From: Atrichornis clamosus | Lineage: Eukaryota > Chordata > Aves > Passeriformes > Menuridae | DNA length: 64,000 nt | Direction: 5' to 3' | Assembly: GCA_013400975.1 (NCBI GenBank) | Contig: WBMZ01011909.1 | Span: 102,175-166,174 of the forward strand | Shown here: in pieces, positions 1-11,343 of the stretch | How the letters are laid out: each line of letters starts with the position of its first letter | Numbering within the stretch: position 1 is the stretch's first letter | Position numbers and translations under genes: made by a program | Notes under the pieces: model-generated | Databases searched by the model: none | Seen by the model: the letters and a program-made list of their open reading frames with translations, nothing else | What the model was told of the DNA's origin: nothing

Positions 1-2309
1 ACTATTTAGCTCAGCATGTTAAGGTGACATGTAATCACCTATCTGCTACAGAAATTGTAGGAGGGAAACCTTGACCCCTTGCAGTCAACAACAAAACTTG
101 TGCTGACTTTATTAGGGCCAGAATTTCCATCTATCTGTGTAAGCAAAGAAGAGAGGAGGAAATAGGGCCATGTCTCACTGAACTTCGACGTGATCTGTGT
201 GTATAAGGTCAGATTCTCATCTGGGACAAATTATTGAAGGCAGAGTCTGGTTTTTTTTTTTGAAGATTAAATAGAGATTGAAAGTCAGAGATGAGCAGAG
301 GGAAGGCTCAGCCCAGTAATGGGATGTTACAGAAAACAGAGCAAAATGTAAGGTCAGAAAAGAGGGTAGCACTCTGTCACCCCTTAGATTTAAACCAAAA
401 TGATTTCTGTATGAAAAGACAAGGCCTTGAACTGTGTAGGATCAAATTGGCCACATGGTCCTGGAACACTTTTCTTGCTATTCTTGTAGAGTATTTAGTC
501 CACAGGGAGTGGTGGGTGAAAAGAAGAAAGGAGGGAAATGCAGATGTTTGGAAGCATCTGGAATAGCCAGCTATGCTGACCATACGCAGGCATGTCATTA
601 AACCTCACAACTGCTGATCAGTAATTCATCAGAAAGCGTGCATGTGCAAGCTGTGAAAAACAAGGTAATGCAGTCTAGGTAAAGGAAAACCTCCTTTTGC
701 TTGTGTGGATAGGTCTAACGAGTGGAACTGCTTAAACAGATGTGCACACAAAAAGAGGCCTTGTAATAAATTATAACAGTGGTAGAACGGATATAATCAA
801 CAAGTAAGCTAATGGAAACAGCATTAGAAATTGAGCTGGTAGAGTAACACTGCACAGGAATTGCTTAATTCCCTGTTGTATCCCATCATAAAGAGAAAAA
901 ACCCCCAACCCTGCACCCTCCTCAAAAAAGAGAGAAAAAAAAAAAGGATGAAAACCCCCACAGTTATATAGGCTTCTCCAAATCTGAAAGTTGCAAGCTA
1001 ATAGAATAAAAACAGATAAAAAGAAAAGCAAACCATGCAGGTGCAAGTACTATGAGCTACTTAGAGAATTTCTTTTTTTGGTTGCCATATTCATGGTAAG
1101 ACTATAAATTGAAAAAAAAATTATTTAATCAAACTCCGTGGAATTTACTTAGAGAGGTTGTAAACAGTATCTTGTGTTTAAAAAACATGTATTTTTTTCC
1201 CTTTTCAATATGTATTTTGTTTCCCTTTTAAATGAGAACTGATTTATTCAAGTCTCCTTTGCTATCCCCATTATATGCACAATGTAGTATTTCCAGACTA
1301 AATGGTAACAAATCATTTTAATCCTATAATCAATAAATGAATTATATAAAGACATTAGTGCAGATGAACCAAACTAATAGTCTGCTGACACCCTTCCGAC
1401 TATAAACTGACAGAAAGGTGCTAATTTCTGTAATACTTCAGCAGACGTCCAAACTGTTTTGTCAGAGAGGTTGGACAGTGATGGAGGAGGAGTACACTTA
1501 ACTGTAATTTTTGTAGTAATTCATGGGAAGCTTCATTGACATGTGCTAATGGCACTTGATTGCCCTCAAGATGTTTTCACAACAGAACTCTGCGAGTGCC
1601 ACATCAAGGTTTACTCAGTCAAATAGTTTTTTTCTCCTTGCATCTAGATAATTTGTGACCACAGGCAAACTTTTGAAAATCCAAGGTGGTTTGCAACACT
1701 CTGTTGGGGTGAATCTGTCATCAGCCGGCTGGTACAGATCAGTGCACTAATGAAGAGCAAGCTCTTTGGGTTTTTTGTCATTTCTGTGCAAGCAATCCAT
1801 TTTGTTTCTCCTCAGTGGCAGGGTATGTTATACATCTCATCCTGTATAATCTGACTTACATTATAATTTGATTCATACACAGCCTTTCCACAGAGATTAA
1901 TTAGCAGCAGGCTTGAAGTTTGCAAGCGAAAATATGATAATTAGTTTTCTTGGAACGTTAACATTTCAACACTTCAGGTTCTCTCCATCTTTGTCTTCAA
2001 TGAAGCTGCAGTAAACGAGCACTATTTCTCTTCTAAATCAGACTCTTGTGAGGTTTGAAATACAGACATTTTCATCAAGCTGGATAATTTCCATAGAAAA
2101 TTTACTAGCTCATAAAATATTGCCGGAGTAATTCATACAATGACTCCCTCCTCCCCTTGGTAGGTTGAAGTATGATGTGAGCAGTTCTGAAAACCCCCAG
2201 GACAGTCACTTATTTAACAAGGGTGATTCCTACTCTTTGTAACAAAAATCAGCTGACTCTTCATTTTTTGCACAAAACAGAAATAGCGGACCTCTCATAC
2301 GGTTGTCGA
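1..2309. other. AT-rich non-coding DNA, possible regulatory stretch near 1330-2130
   Basis: No open frame here exceeds chance length and I see no retroposon. The part from about 1330 to 2130 reads differently from ordinary desert DNA. It has few long homopolymers and carries homeodomain-type cores (ATTAATTA at 1896-1903 and TAATTAG at 1938-1944). That mix is common in vertebrate enhancers. Conservation cannot be judged from one sequence, so a regulatory role is only inferred. Confidence 0.3.
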
Positions 2310-2355
2310 GTAGTGCTGTAAACAAGGTTACTGTAGTGCTCGAAACAAGGTTACT
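2310..2355. repeat. Two-copy 23-bp tandem duplication
   Basis: Two adjacent 23-bp units (2310-2332 and 2333-2355) both begin GTAGTGCT and end AAACAAGGTTACT. They differ only at two neighbouring bases in the middle. This is a local duplication in non-coding DNA with no known role. The near-identity suggests a fairly recent event or slippage. Confidence 0.85.
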
Positions 2356-5300
2356 CCCTGCACTCGTTTGTTCTCAGAGTGTTTAATACAGGTAACTCCT
2401 TTGTCACATACAATATCTCAAACCAGTAACTTAGCAGGATTCTGAAAAGAATTAGCAATATATCTGAATAATGAGAACATGCAAAGTTACAATTGCTAGT
2501 AAAAATATTATATGTAATATCAACCCTGATGATTTAAAGATGTAATGCAGTTGCTAACATATGGGGGTCAAGATGAAACTCACATTATGGTAAAGTTATT
2601 GTGGTGTTGTGGATTTACGTGTGGGTGTAGCTGTTTAAAAACTAGTATTTATTTAAAAATTTGTGATTTATCCTCCTTGTTGTTGAACACATTTGTTTTT
2701 TTACAAAGGATATGGTTTTAAAAGACCTCAGTCTTCTCTAATTACTTGGACTTATCTCATCTTACAACTCTGGCATCAGACATCCTCAGAGCTTGGGCAG
2801 GGTACTGTTGATGCCCATTGGTTTAATCAGGTTAGGGAGAAGTGAAATACTTAACCATCTAAATTACTATGTGGTTGTGAGCTTGGATATGCAAATGCAT
2901 GAAGTCCATGTGTCAATTATGTATGTAACTGCAAGCATGGTTTTGCAGATCAGGCTCTTTATTTCTTCCTTTAAAGAAAATTACTTTACTACCGTTGTGT
3001 GATCATCACACATACGGATGCTGACAAAGGCTGAATTACTGTAGATGCATTAGAGGGTACTTAAGCAATGTTACAAAACTGAAGCCTCAGTAGCTTGCTT
3101 TCTAGTAATTACCTTTAAATATTCTGGGAACTAATGATATTTGGATGTAAAATTCCACGTACCAACAGCAGAGACTATTGAAGACACCTGCACAGAGCAG
3201 GGTAAAATCTCTTTGCCCACTGAATGGGGCTGGTGGGATTTAGAAGTCACTGAACAAGGTCTGGCTGTGGATAAGAACAGCTCTAGGAAACTCAGTGGGA
3301 AGGGTGAGGTTTTGCCACTCTGTACCTGACAATGTAGAGAGTTTAGCAAAGGTACACACTTGTTCTCAAGCCCAAACAGATCCATTCTCTTTTCTGTCTT
3401 AACCTGAGCTCAGAAGGCAAAGTAAACTGTGCCTGAGCCTGCAGGTGAGCTTTGACTAAGCTAAAGCCACGTGCGTGCAGAATGAACATAGGTCATAGGA
3501 CTCAGCGAGGATGCTTGTCCTTCCTGCTGCAGATATGCTAAAACCTGTGGCCTCAGTGGGCTGCAAACCCCAGCTCTGGCACAAGACTTGAAATAACTAC
3601 CCTTTAAAGCTGTTTAGAAATAGGGGCTGGCGTAGATTTCCTCTGCTGAAGCAGATTTCCTCTGCTGAAGCCTGAAAGCACTGTCCAGAGTTTATATGCT
3701 GAAGTTTCCTAAAGGGGTCACGATTTTCACCCTGGCGTGTTGGTCAGTGCAGAAATGTGCTCTCACCGTGCATCCCACCTACATAATTTTTCCTAACTTA
3801 GTGATAATCAGGGCATCTAAACCAGCAGTAGTTTCCTGGGTCTGTCTGAAACCTGGCGTGAATGTCTCTGAGCCCGGCCAGCGAGACTTTGTTGTTGCAC
3901 AGAGCCTTGTTTTCTCCTGATCGACAGAGGGGGAGAGGAAGACATGCCCCAGGGAGGTGAGGTTGTAAGGAATTCCTTCCAACAACAAAAAAGAGAAGGA
4001 GGCAAATTGACTGTTTTATTAGGAACATGATCTGTAGTGTTTTTCATCTGGAGAGGGGATTGTTGCATGCTGATGAATACGGGTATCGTATCACAAGAGT
4101 GCTAAAATGCCCCTGAGCGAGTATGTTCCTTCAGCTCTCCTTCAGCAGCTCCTGCTATCCAAGCCACTGACCTGTGAAATGTGGTCGCGTGCTCTGGATT
4201 TTTCCTGTATTTTGAAAGCTGTTATTTTCATCTTGCAAAATATTAGCCTAAACAGTTAAATGGGAGTTGCATTTGCAAGGATCTGTGTATTAATATTAAT
4301 GGAAAATCTGACAGATCAGATGGCCAGAGAGGAATAATCAAGCCATTCAGGTGACATGTCAGTGCAGCAGGTTTTGTGGATTTATTGTTTTGAAACTTAC
4401 TCAGTTTTGTCCAAAACAGAATGGGTTTTCAAAAATCCACATTTTTGGAATAAAATCCTACAGTTTTGGAGAGGATGTTGAGAAATGATCAAGAGTCGGC
4501 AGCTTCTAACTTTGGCATGCTCTGATGAAGATGGAGCCAAACTTTGAGTTTCACAACGCCTTGATCCTAAAGGGCAGTATTCAGATGACCTACTTTCTAC
4601 ATGAATCGTAGGGCCTCCTCCCCTGTTGGCTTTGAGAACCTCTCACAGTTGGGATCAGTTCTGAGGTGTTTATCTCCTTCACTGACTCAGTGCAGGAACT
4701 TATTTACACATCAGGCTCCCTGATTATAGCCCTAAAGTGCATAATTCACCCAATGACACTATTATCAGCACGCTCATAGAACATTTCAGTGCTACTGTCA
4801 GGCACTAGGAATGAATTCCCATTTCCTCAAAATGAGAGAGGAAAAGGGACAGGCCAGAGCTAGGCAGCACCTTAGGGAACTGTGCTCCTCCCGAACCCTG
4901 TCCAGACCACAACAGTAGGAGCAGCCCATTAGGTTTTACAGGGCATTTGTCTGGCTAAAGTAACCATGAAAGGTTATTTAAATATAGGAAAATTGCACCT
5001 GGTCATTTAAAACATTTCAGAAGGGGTTGTTGCGCCTGTCAGATGAATGGCCATTGAAACTGGCACGTTGGCCGTGACATGAGTAATTCTTCAATGAATC
5101 AGTCTTTTTGCATAGAAAATTATCCCATCAGAAACACTCTGAGTAGTGCTAGCCTGCAGGCTTGAAGCTTAGGCCCAGTCATGGCATAAAAACCTCTCCA
5201 ACCTTGTTTTTTTTGCAGCTGAGATTACTCATTTAGAACTTGTAATTTAGACTTTTCTCAGATAAACCCCCTTTTGTATTAATGAATCTTGCCTGAGAGA

Positions 5301-6326
5301 GCAAGCCTGCCAACTGGATCCTTACTTCACTTGTTCACAAAGAAGGATGCTTGTTTTAGACTTATTGAACACACTTTGGCTATGCTTTGCCATTTAACAA
5401 GTGGGAAATAGTGTAGTAAAGGTAGAAATCTGGTTTCTGTCTCTTTCAAAGTCAATATAGGTGGAGAAAAAACCAAACATGATGGCGTCTTGTTAAGCGT
5501 GTTAGGATTACTCTTCTCTTTCCCTTGATTATTTCCTCTTTGCTGAAGTCTGATGGGCTTCAAATAAACTGAAGGCTTGTGAGCCTGGGAGCCTAAGCCC
5601 TCCTGCTGCTATGGAAAAGTTTATAGACTAGTTCCTTTCATTACTGCTTTATAAATGGCGTTGTTTGAAGCAGTGTGTACTGCAGCTTGAATAACAACTT
5701 GGAGGATGTTAGTTAATTTGCTATTTGAGAACTAGTGTCTTTTCAAGTGGTTTTTGTGGGGTTCAGGTAATTGTTATTATTTGAGACAGATGGGAAATGT
5801 TCTATCGACACAAGTTACCCCACCTCATGCTTAAGTCTGGGCAGCATCCATTGGATGTATGCAAGCCTTCAGGGCTACAGGTAACAGCGGGTGCCTTTGG
5901 CTCTGTAGGTAGGTAGGTGTGATGCTGATATAAGCCCTGTATAATTCATCAGATCTTTCCACAGGATGAGGGAGCCAGAATCTCCATCAGCTGCAGCCCA
6001 GAGTGTGCAGCAGATCTCTGTGGATCACTATTCCCTTCAAAGAGCAGTGCCAAAATTTGAGCAATGGATTCATATAGAGCCTGGTTCAGCCTCAATGCCC
6101 TCCTCAGTGGGGTGATTTTCTGTTGTTTGGTATTGTCAACATCCCCCATTTCAGAATATCTGAGTCTGTGGTGGCCACAACACCCAATTGCTTTTTCCAG
6201 TGACAGAGAAAAAGATCTTTGGAATGGGAAAAGGTCCAGAGTGCGTGACTATAATAGTGTCTTCTCAAAAGCTCTGCTCTTTCTGTCATAGCCCCTTTCA
6301 CTCTTGTTTTCTTCCACTCCAAACTT
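2356..6326. other. Non-coding single-copy DNA
   Basis: The stretch is AT-rich with many short open frames on both strands, none over 94 codons and none with a recognisable domain. It holds the 19-bp duplication at 3634-3671 and an octamer-type site ATGCAAAT at 2889-2896, a POU-factor motif that also turns up by chance. No transposon end, tRNA fold or promoter was recognised. Confidence 0.5.
3634..3671. repeat. Perfect 19-bp tandem duplication
   Basis: The 19-bp unit AGATTTCCTCTGCTGAAGC occurs twice in direct succession, at 3634-3652 and 3653-3671, with no mismatch. The lack of divergence implies a recent duplication. It lies in non-coding DNA. Confidence 0.9.
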
Positions 6327-6915
6327 CACAGAATCACAGAATATGCTGAGTTTGAGGGATGCACAAGGATCATCGAGTCCAACACCTGACCCCACCCAGC
6401 AACTGTCCCCAAGAGTCACACTATGTGTCTGAGAGCATTGTACAAACACTTCTTTAACTCTGCCAGGTTTGGTGCTGTGACCAATCCCTGGGGAGCCTGT
6501 TCCAACCCAACCACACTCTGGGTGAAGAACCATTTCCTAATATCCAACCTAAATCTCCCCGGACACAATGTGGTCCTGTCACTGGTCACCACAGAGAAGA
6601 GATCAGTGTCTGACCGTCTTTTTCCTCTCATGAAAAAGTTGTAGACTGTGATGAGGTCTTCCCTTAGTCTCCTCCAGGCTGAAGAGACCAAGTGACCTCA
6701 GCCCCTCATATGACTTCTTCTAAGAACCCCACACCATCTTCACTGCCCTCCTTTGGACACTCCCTAAGAGCTTTATATATTTCTTGTATAGTAGTGCCCA
6801 AAGCTGCACACAGGACTCGAGGTGAGGCTGCCCCAGTGCAGAGCAGAGCAGGACAATCCCCTCCTTTGACCAGCTGGCAATACTGTGCCTAATGCACTCC
6901 AGGTCATGGTCACCA
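6327..6915 (-). mobile_element. CR1 non-LTR retroposon fragment, 5'-truncated
   Basis: The + strand begins with two copies of the octamer CACAGAAT (6327-6334 and 6335-6342), the reverse complement of the CR1 3' tail repeat. It continues with the standard antisense CR1 phrases GATCATCGAGTCCAAC and, further on, GCACACAGGACTCGAGGTGAGG. Homology fades near 6915, so this is roughly the last 590 bp of an element whose 3' end lies at 6327. It covers the 3' UTR and the end of the reverse-transcriptase ORF2 region. CR1 copies are typically 5'-truncated and dead on arrival. Open frames over this interval (such as 6416-6691 and 6423-6644) are fragments or shadows, not host genes. The 5' boundary is uncertain by some tens of bases. 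Confidence 0.93.
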
Positions 6916-9900
6916 ACCCAAGGTCTCCTTTCTTGGTACCATGGTTTCTCTGTGTTTTCCTGACCATTTCCACCATTTCTTGCCCCCCTCCTCTGTATGA
7001 CAAGGAGTTGGAGGCCTTTCTGTTCTGAACAAGTGAGTCCTGCCAGCTCAGCACGGGTGAGCAGAGGAGGGCAATTTTATCATTTGAGAAGTGTTCATCA
7101 AACAAAATAGATGTGCGGTCAAATATCTGAAGGATGGTGAGCACACACTGGCACAGGCAGACTGCTCATCAGAAAAGCACTGTGAATTTTTGTGATGTTT
7201 TTAAACTGACCAGATGTCCTGCCGGTGACTGAGAGGGTGCTTTAGCCTGTGTGGGGAGAACAGTAACCTATTGCAAAGCTTCCTAGCAGGTTGAAAGGGC
7301 CACTTTTCATAACTTTTCACCATACTTCATCTAAGGACAGAGGTCCTTAGCTGTGCTGGGTCAGGGACCAAGATGCCATGGCTTCCCGTATGGAATGCTT
7401 CACGGCTGGGAAGCCCTGAACCATGCAGGCTCTTGCAAAGAAACTCGAGGCATGCAGTTAGATGTTGTACAGAGTGACTAAAAGAAAAGGAGGCCCAGCA
7501 ATAGTGAAGTGTCCAAAATATTTTCTTGTTCAGTTTTTGCAAGTAAAAATAAACACATGTGCGTGAGTGAGAATGATATGGCAACGGATTATGACTGTTT
7601 TGGAGCCTTTACCCTCAATTTCCTTTTGCCTCATTTACACTCTAGAAAACATGCATGTGGACTAGGATTCATGTCACTACTATACAACCAGCTTGAGAAG
7701 CCATAAGCAACCTTCAAACATTACAGGAGCAGTTTTTACTTCGATTACAATGTCTCATTGATGTTAATTTATTTGTGTGTGATGTTAAATACTTGAAATC
7801 AACTCTTTGGGTAGCTTCCAAATGAGTATTTTGTGATGAAAACTAAAGGCAAATAGAATGGACTTTTGAGGGGACAGGGAGGGACGAGAAAAAACAAAAA
7901 TGGCAAATAACAAACAAAAAGGCTCAAAACCAAATCACAATACTGGTATCTTTTTGTAAATACAAAATTCTTTTACAGTGTTTACAGTCCAAACACTGGG
8001 GTCCTGGAGAGGGTAAGCAATCAGAAGTGAGGCAAAACTTCCATCATTATTACTTACTGTAAATGCCTGTTGAATTTTTACTTGTTGTCCAAGATGAATG
8101 AAAAACACCATGAAAATAAGTGAGTCAAATTTGCCAGAAAAGAAGAAAAATCCCTTTGCTTTTACGCTGGTGATGATGCAAGTAATTGTGGCTGTTTTAA
8201 ATGTTTGGGGTCTGACTCTCATTTATGCTGTTCTGGCATCTCGGCAAAGCTGCAGTATGGGCATAGTGATGTGCCAGAGCTGTGTGAAAAGGCCTGAGTA
8301 GTGTACAAAGAGACAGGGATTTATGGTTTTCGAACCTGACAGTGCCCTTTAAGCTAACCATGAAGAACTCTGCTTGGTCTGCCATATATTGCCTCATCTC
8401 TGGCCAGTAAGGGTTATTACTGTCATTTGTTGAATGTGTAATAGGATTTAGAGATAAATTAAGCTAAATGTTTTGGCTTTAAAAGTTTGTTTTGTTTTGT
8501 TTTTCTTTAGTTTCATGGAACAAGCCTCTTTTCTGCCTGCACAAGAAAGGTTGTACAGTTTAAACAAAACTTAATGAAAATTCTTGGATAAGGCAAAGAT
8601 ACTGCTGTTCAAATACATTCATTCTGTTTTCATGGTGATGTGGCATCATCATGACTAGAGTCTGTTGTTTCTTTTTCTGGTTGATGTGTAGCCAGGCAGA
8701 GATTCTAACTTAAAAGCTTAGGATTCAGACTCTCAGCCCAGGCTTTTTGTGAGAATCATTATCACTGCTATTGAGCAAGGAGACGCTTTATGGAACAAAC
8801 AAACCAACAAAAATAAACAGACAGCTCACAGTATTTTTTTCATGTTTTCAACCCCATGACATTTTGTTTTTCATATCTATATTAAGCATGTGATGTTGAA
8901 AGTTACCATAGGTCATAGACTTTTGCTTAGTTCCTGAAGGATTCTAATACTGCATTTCCTTTTTACTTTCATAAGGGAGTAAAAGCTGTTTCAGACAGGA
9001 TGCAAGCAACCATTTTCATGACTTCCCTAAATTTGAAGAAATCATGATACAATCGACTAAGATATGTCTTCAGTGGATTGCTAAAGCATATTTACTACCA
9101 CATTAATCCTATTCTAATGCAGTTCTTTCAACTGAAAGTGTTCTCTCTGGTCTGGGCTGAATTTTGCTTACTCTAGAGCTTCACTGTGTCTGGGAAAGAG
9201 AAAGAAGGGACCCTTCTTTTTTCTAAAGATCATGTACATGCACCTAATTCACTTGCACCAGGAAGCTGATCCCTCTGCTCTGAGTTCCTGCTGCCGTGCC
9301 ATCACCCATGGCACCTTTTCTGATTCTTTTAGTGCAAGGACAGGCCCTAGCAGGCATGTTTGTTGCCAGACTGACATGGTGCTGAACCTGTCCCTGACAC
9401 ATGATTTGTCAGATCAGGCATTCCCATATCTGCGCCGCTGTTACCTCTGGAAGGCATTTTCATCTCGCACACAATCCAGGCAGTTGTTGCATTAAACTGA
9501 AACAATCATAGAAAATGCAAACCAGAACCACATCACCGCACTGCATTATTCAAATGAGAGGTCAAATTACCCCCACTGATGTAAGCAGAGTTGCCAAGGT
9601 CTAAATGAAGACACAACTTGGCCAAAGGTCTGTTTCTAATGTGAGGTTTGAAGGCTGGTAGGTCTTGCATCTAATATCAAACAGCTGCAAGTCAGCACCA
9701 GCTCCATTGAAAAATACGTGCACATTTCTAAAAAAAACCCTCCCCAAACAAAAACATAAACCCCAACAACCCTGAATCTTAACACATTATTTAAACTTTG
9801 CCAGCATAAAACTGAAACTATGATTGCTCATTGTTGTCTACTATTTTAGTTTGAATTCCCAGTATGGGGCTACTTAGGTGCGTTAAAGCATGCTAAAATA

Positions 9901-11109
9901 TTTCAATATAATGCTCATGCTTCTCCTCCTCCCTGCTTACACACACACACGCACACTCACCAAGGCCCTTTACAAAAGTGCAAGCCCAGTTCTTGTATCA
10001 CTTGCACCCCTGTAGATCTGTGGCAGCTTCTCTTCATTTGCATTTAATAGTAAAAAGCAAGCTCAAGATGTGAATTTTAGTGTACTGTTAGCATGAGCAA
10101 GAAGAGGGCTTATTTATTAATCCTTAGTTTCATTTTGCAGTGCAGCTTTTGGTGTCCTAAGATTACACGAGAAGACACTGTTATAACTGTAATCACTCAG
10201 GAACTCAACTACAGACATATATAATAAATGAATACATTGCTCAGAAATTGTTAATGGCCAGCAAAGTATTCTTTTTCTGAATTACTGCCAAGTTTCAAAA
10301 CTGCATATGTCATCTTATCACGTACTATACATTAAGTGCTGGTCATGTAAGTCAGATCCGCCCTATGGGTATTTTAAATTACAAACATAATTTTTTGAAA
10401 CTCTATTGTAATGTTTTTTATTTGGCTTGGTTTCTAAATCAACATAGTTTGTTCATACCACTTCAATTGCTTTTTCCTTATTCTTTGCCACTTCCAAATC
10501 CTTTATCTGAACAAGATAGAAAGATCAAGTAATTTGTTAGATAGCTGAGCATCTAATGCTGTCTAAAATCTCTATAAAATCTGTAATAAATTTCTGGTAT
10601 ATACCTTTTCTTTCTTTTTCATATATAGCCAGTAGAAAAGTGGTACTTAATACAGCTTAGAAGTTAGCCATGAAAGAAGCATGGTCTTTTTTTTTTCATC
10701 AGGTATTGGCAGTAATCAACTTAAAACATTTAAGATTATAATGATCTCAAAACATTTGAATCTAGGCATCCTTCTTCTGCTGTACAGTTGTAGTTTTGTA
10801 GTTCATCAGATACCCTTCTGCTGTATAACATAGCCCTTAGTTTGGATGTAGATTCTCATACAACATCTTTGAGATTTCAAGCCATTGCAGGTCTTCCCTC
10901 CTGCCTGAGACCAGCTGACTGTGCTGGACTGTAACAATACCCAGTGCCTATTTCCGTTTCTTTTTCCTTCACACATAGTGGCTGGTTCTATAAGCAGTCA
11001 CTTTTGAAATTCCCAAATCACCAACAGGAATGTGAGGACATGAGGTTGCATGGTGCACCAGAACTTGATTGGGTTGCTTCTTCCTGCTATCTGTTCAGGA
11101 ATCTTTGAG
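6916..11109. other. Non-coding single-copy DNA between two CR1 copies
   Basis: AT-rich sequence with only chance-length open frames. The longest is 123 codons at 6773-7144 on the minus strand, and it overlaps the CR1 above. It contains a (TTTTG)-like tract near 8485-8510, a (CA)n run at 9939-9960 and, at 10036-10043, an octamer ATTTGCAT running straight into TTAAT, a POU/homeodomain-like arrangement. No gene was recognised. Confidence 0.5.
9939..9960. repeat. (CA)n microsatellite, interrupted
   Basis: A short run of ACACAC dinucleotides broken by a G and then a T towards its 3' end. It is an ordinary interrupted microsatellite. Confidence 0.8.
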
Positions 11110-11343
11110 AACATTTTAGGAAGAAATTCTTCACTGTGAAGGTGGTGATGCACTGGCACAGGTTGTCCAGAGAAGCTGAGGAGGCTCCATCCCTGAAAGT
11201 GTTCATTGCCAGGTTGGATGGGGCTTTGAGAAATCTGCTCTAGTGGAAGGTGTCCCTGCCCGTGACAGGGGGGTTGGAGCTAGATAATCTTCAAGGTCCT
11301 TTCCAACCCAAACCATTCTGTGCTTCTGTGATTTTATGATTTT
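11110..11343 (+). mobile_element. CR1 retroposon 3' end, short copy
   Basis: The sequence starts in the CR1 phrase AGGAAGAAATTCTTCACTGT and continues through GAGGCTCCATCCCTGAA and GGTGTCCCTGCCCGTGACAG. It closes with CCTTTCCAACCCAAACCATT and a degenerate tail of TTCTGTG/TTTATGA repeats near 11343. It is therefore about 235 bp of the extreme 3' end in sense orientation, with the 5' part lost by truncation. It carries no coding capacity. The orientation is opposite to the copy at 6327-6915. Confidence 0.93.

Noticed and set aside
6773..7144. 123-codon minus-strand frame
   Set aside because: Its 3' part lies in the CR1 at 6327-6915 and the rest has no recognisable motif.
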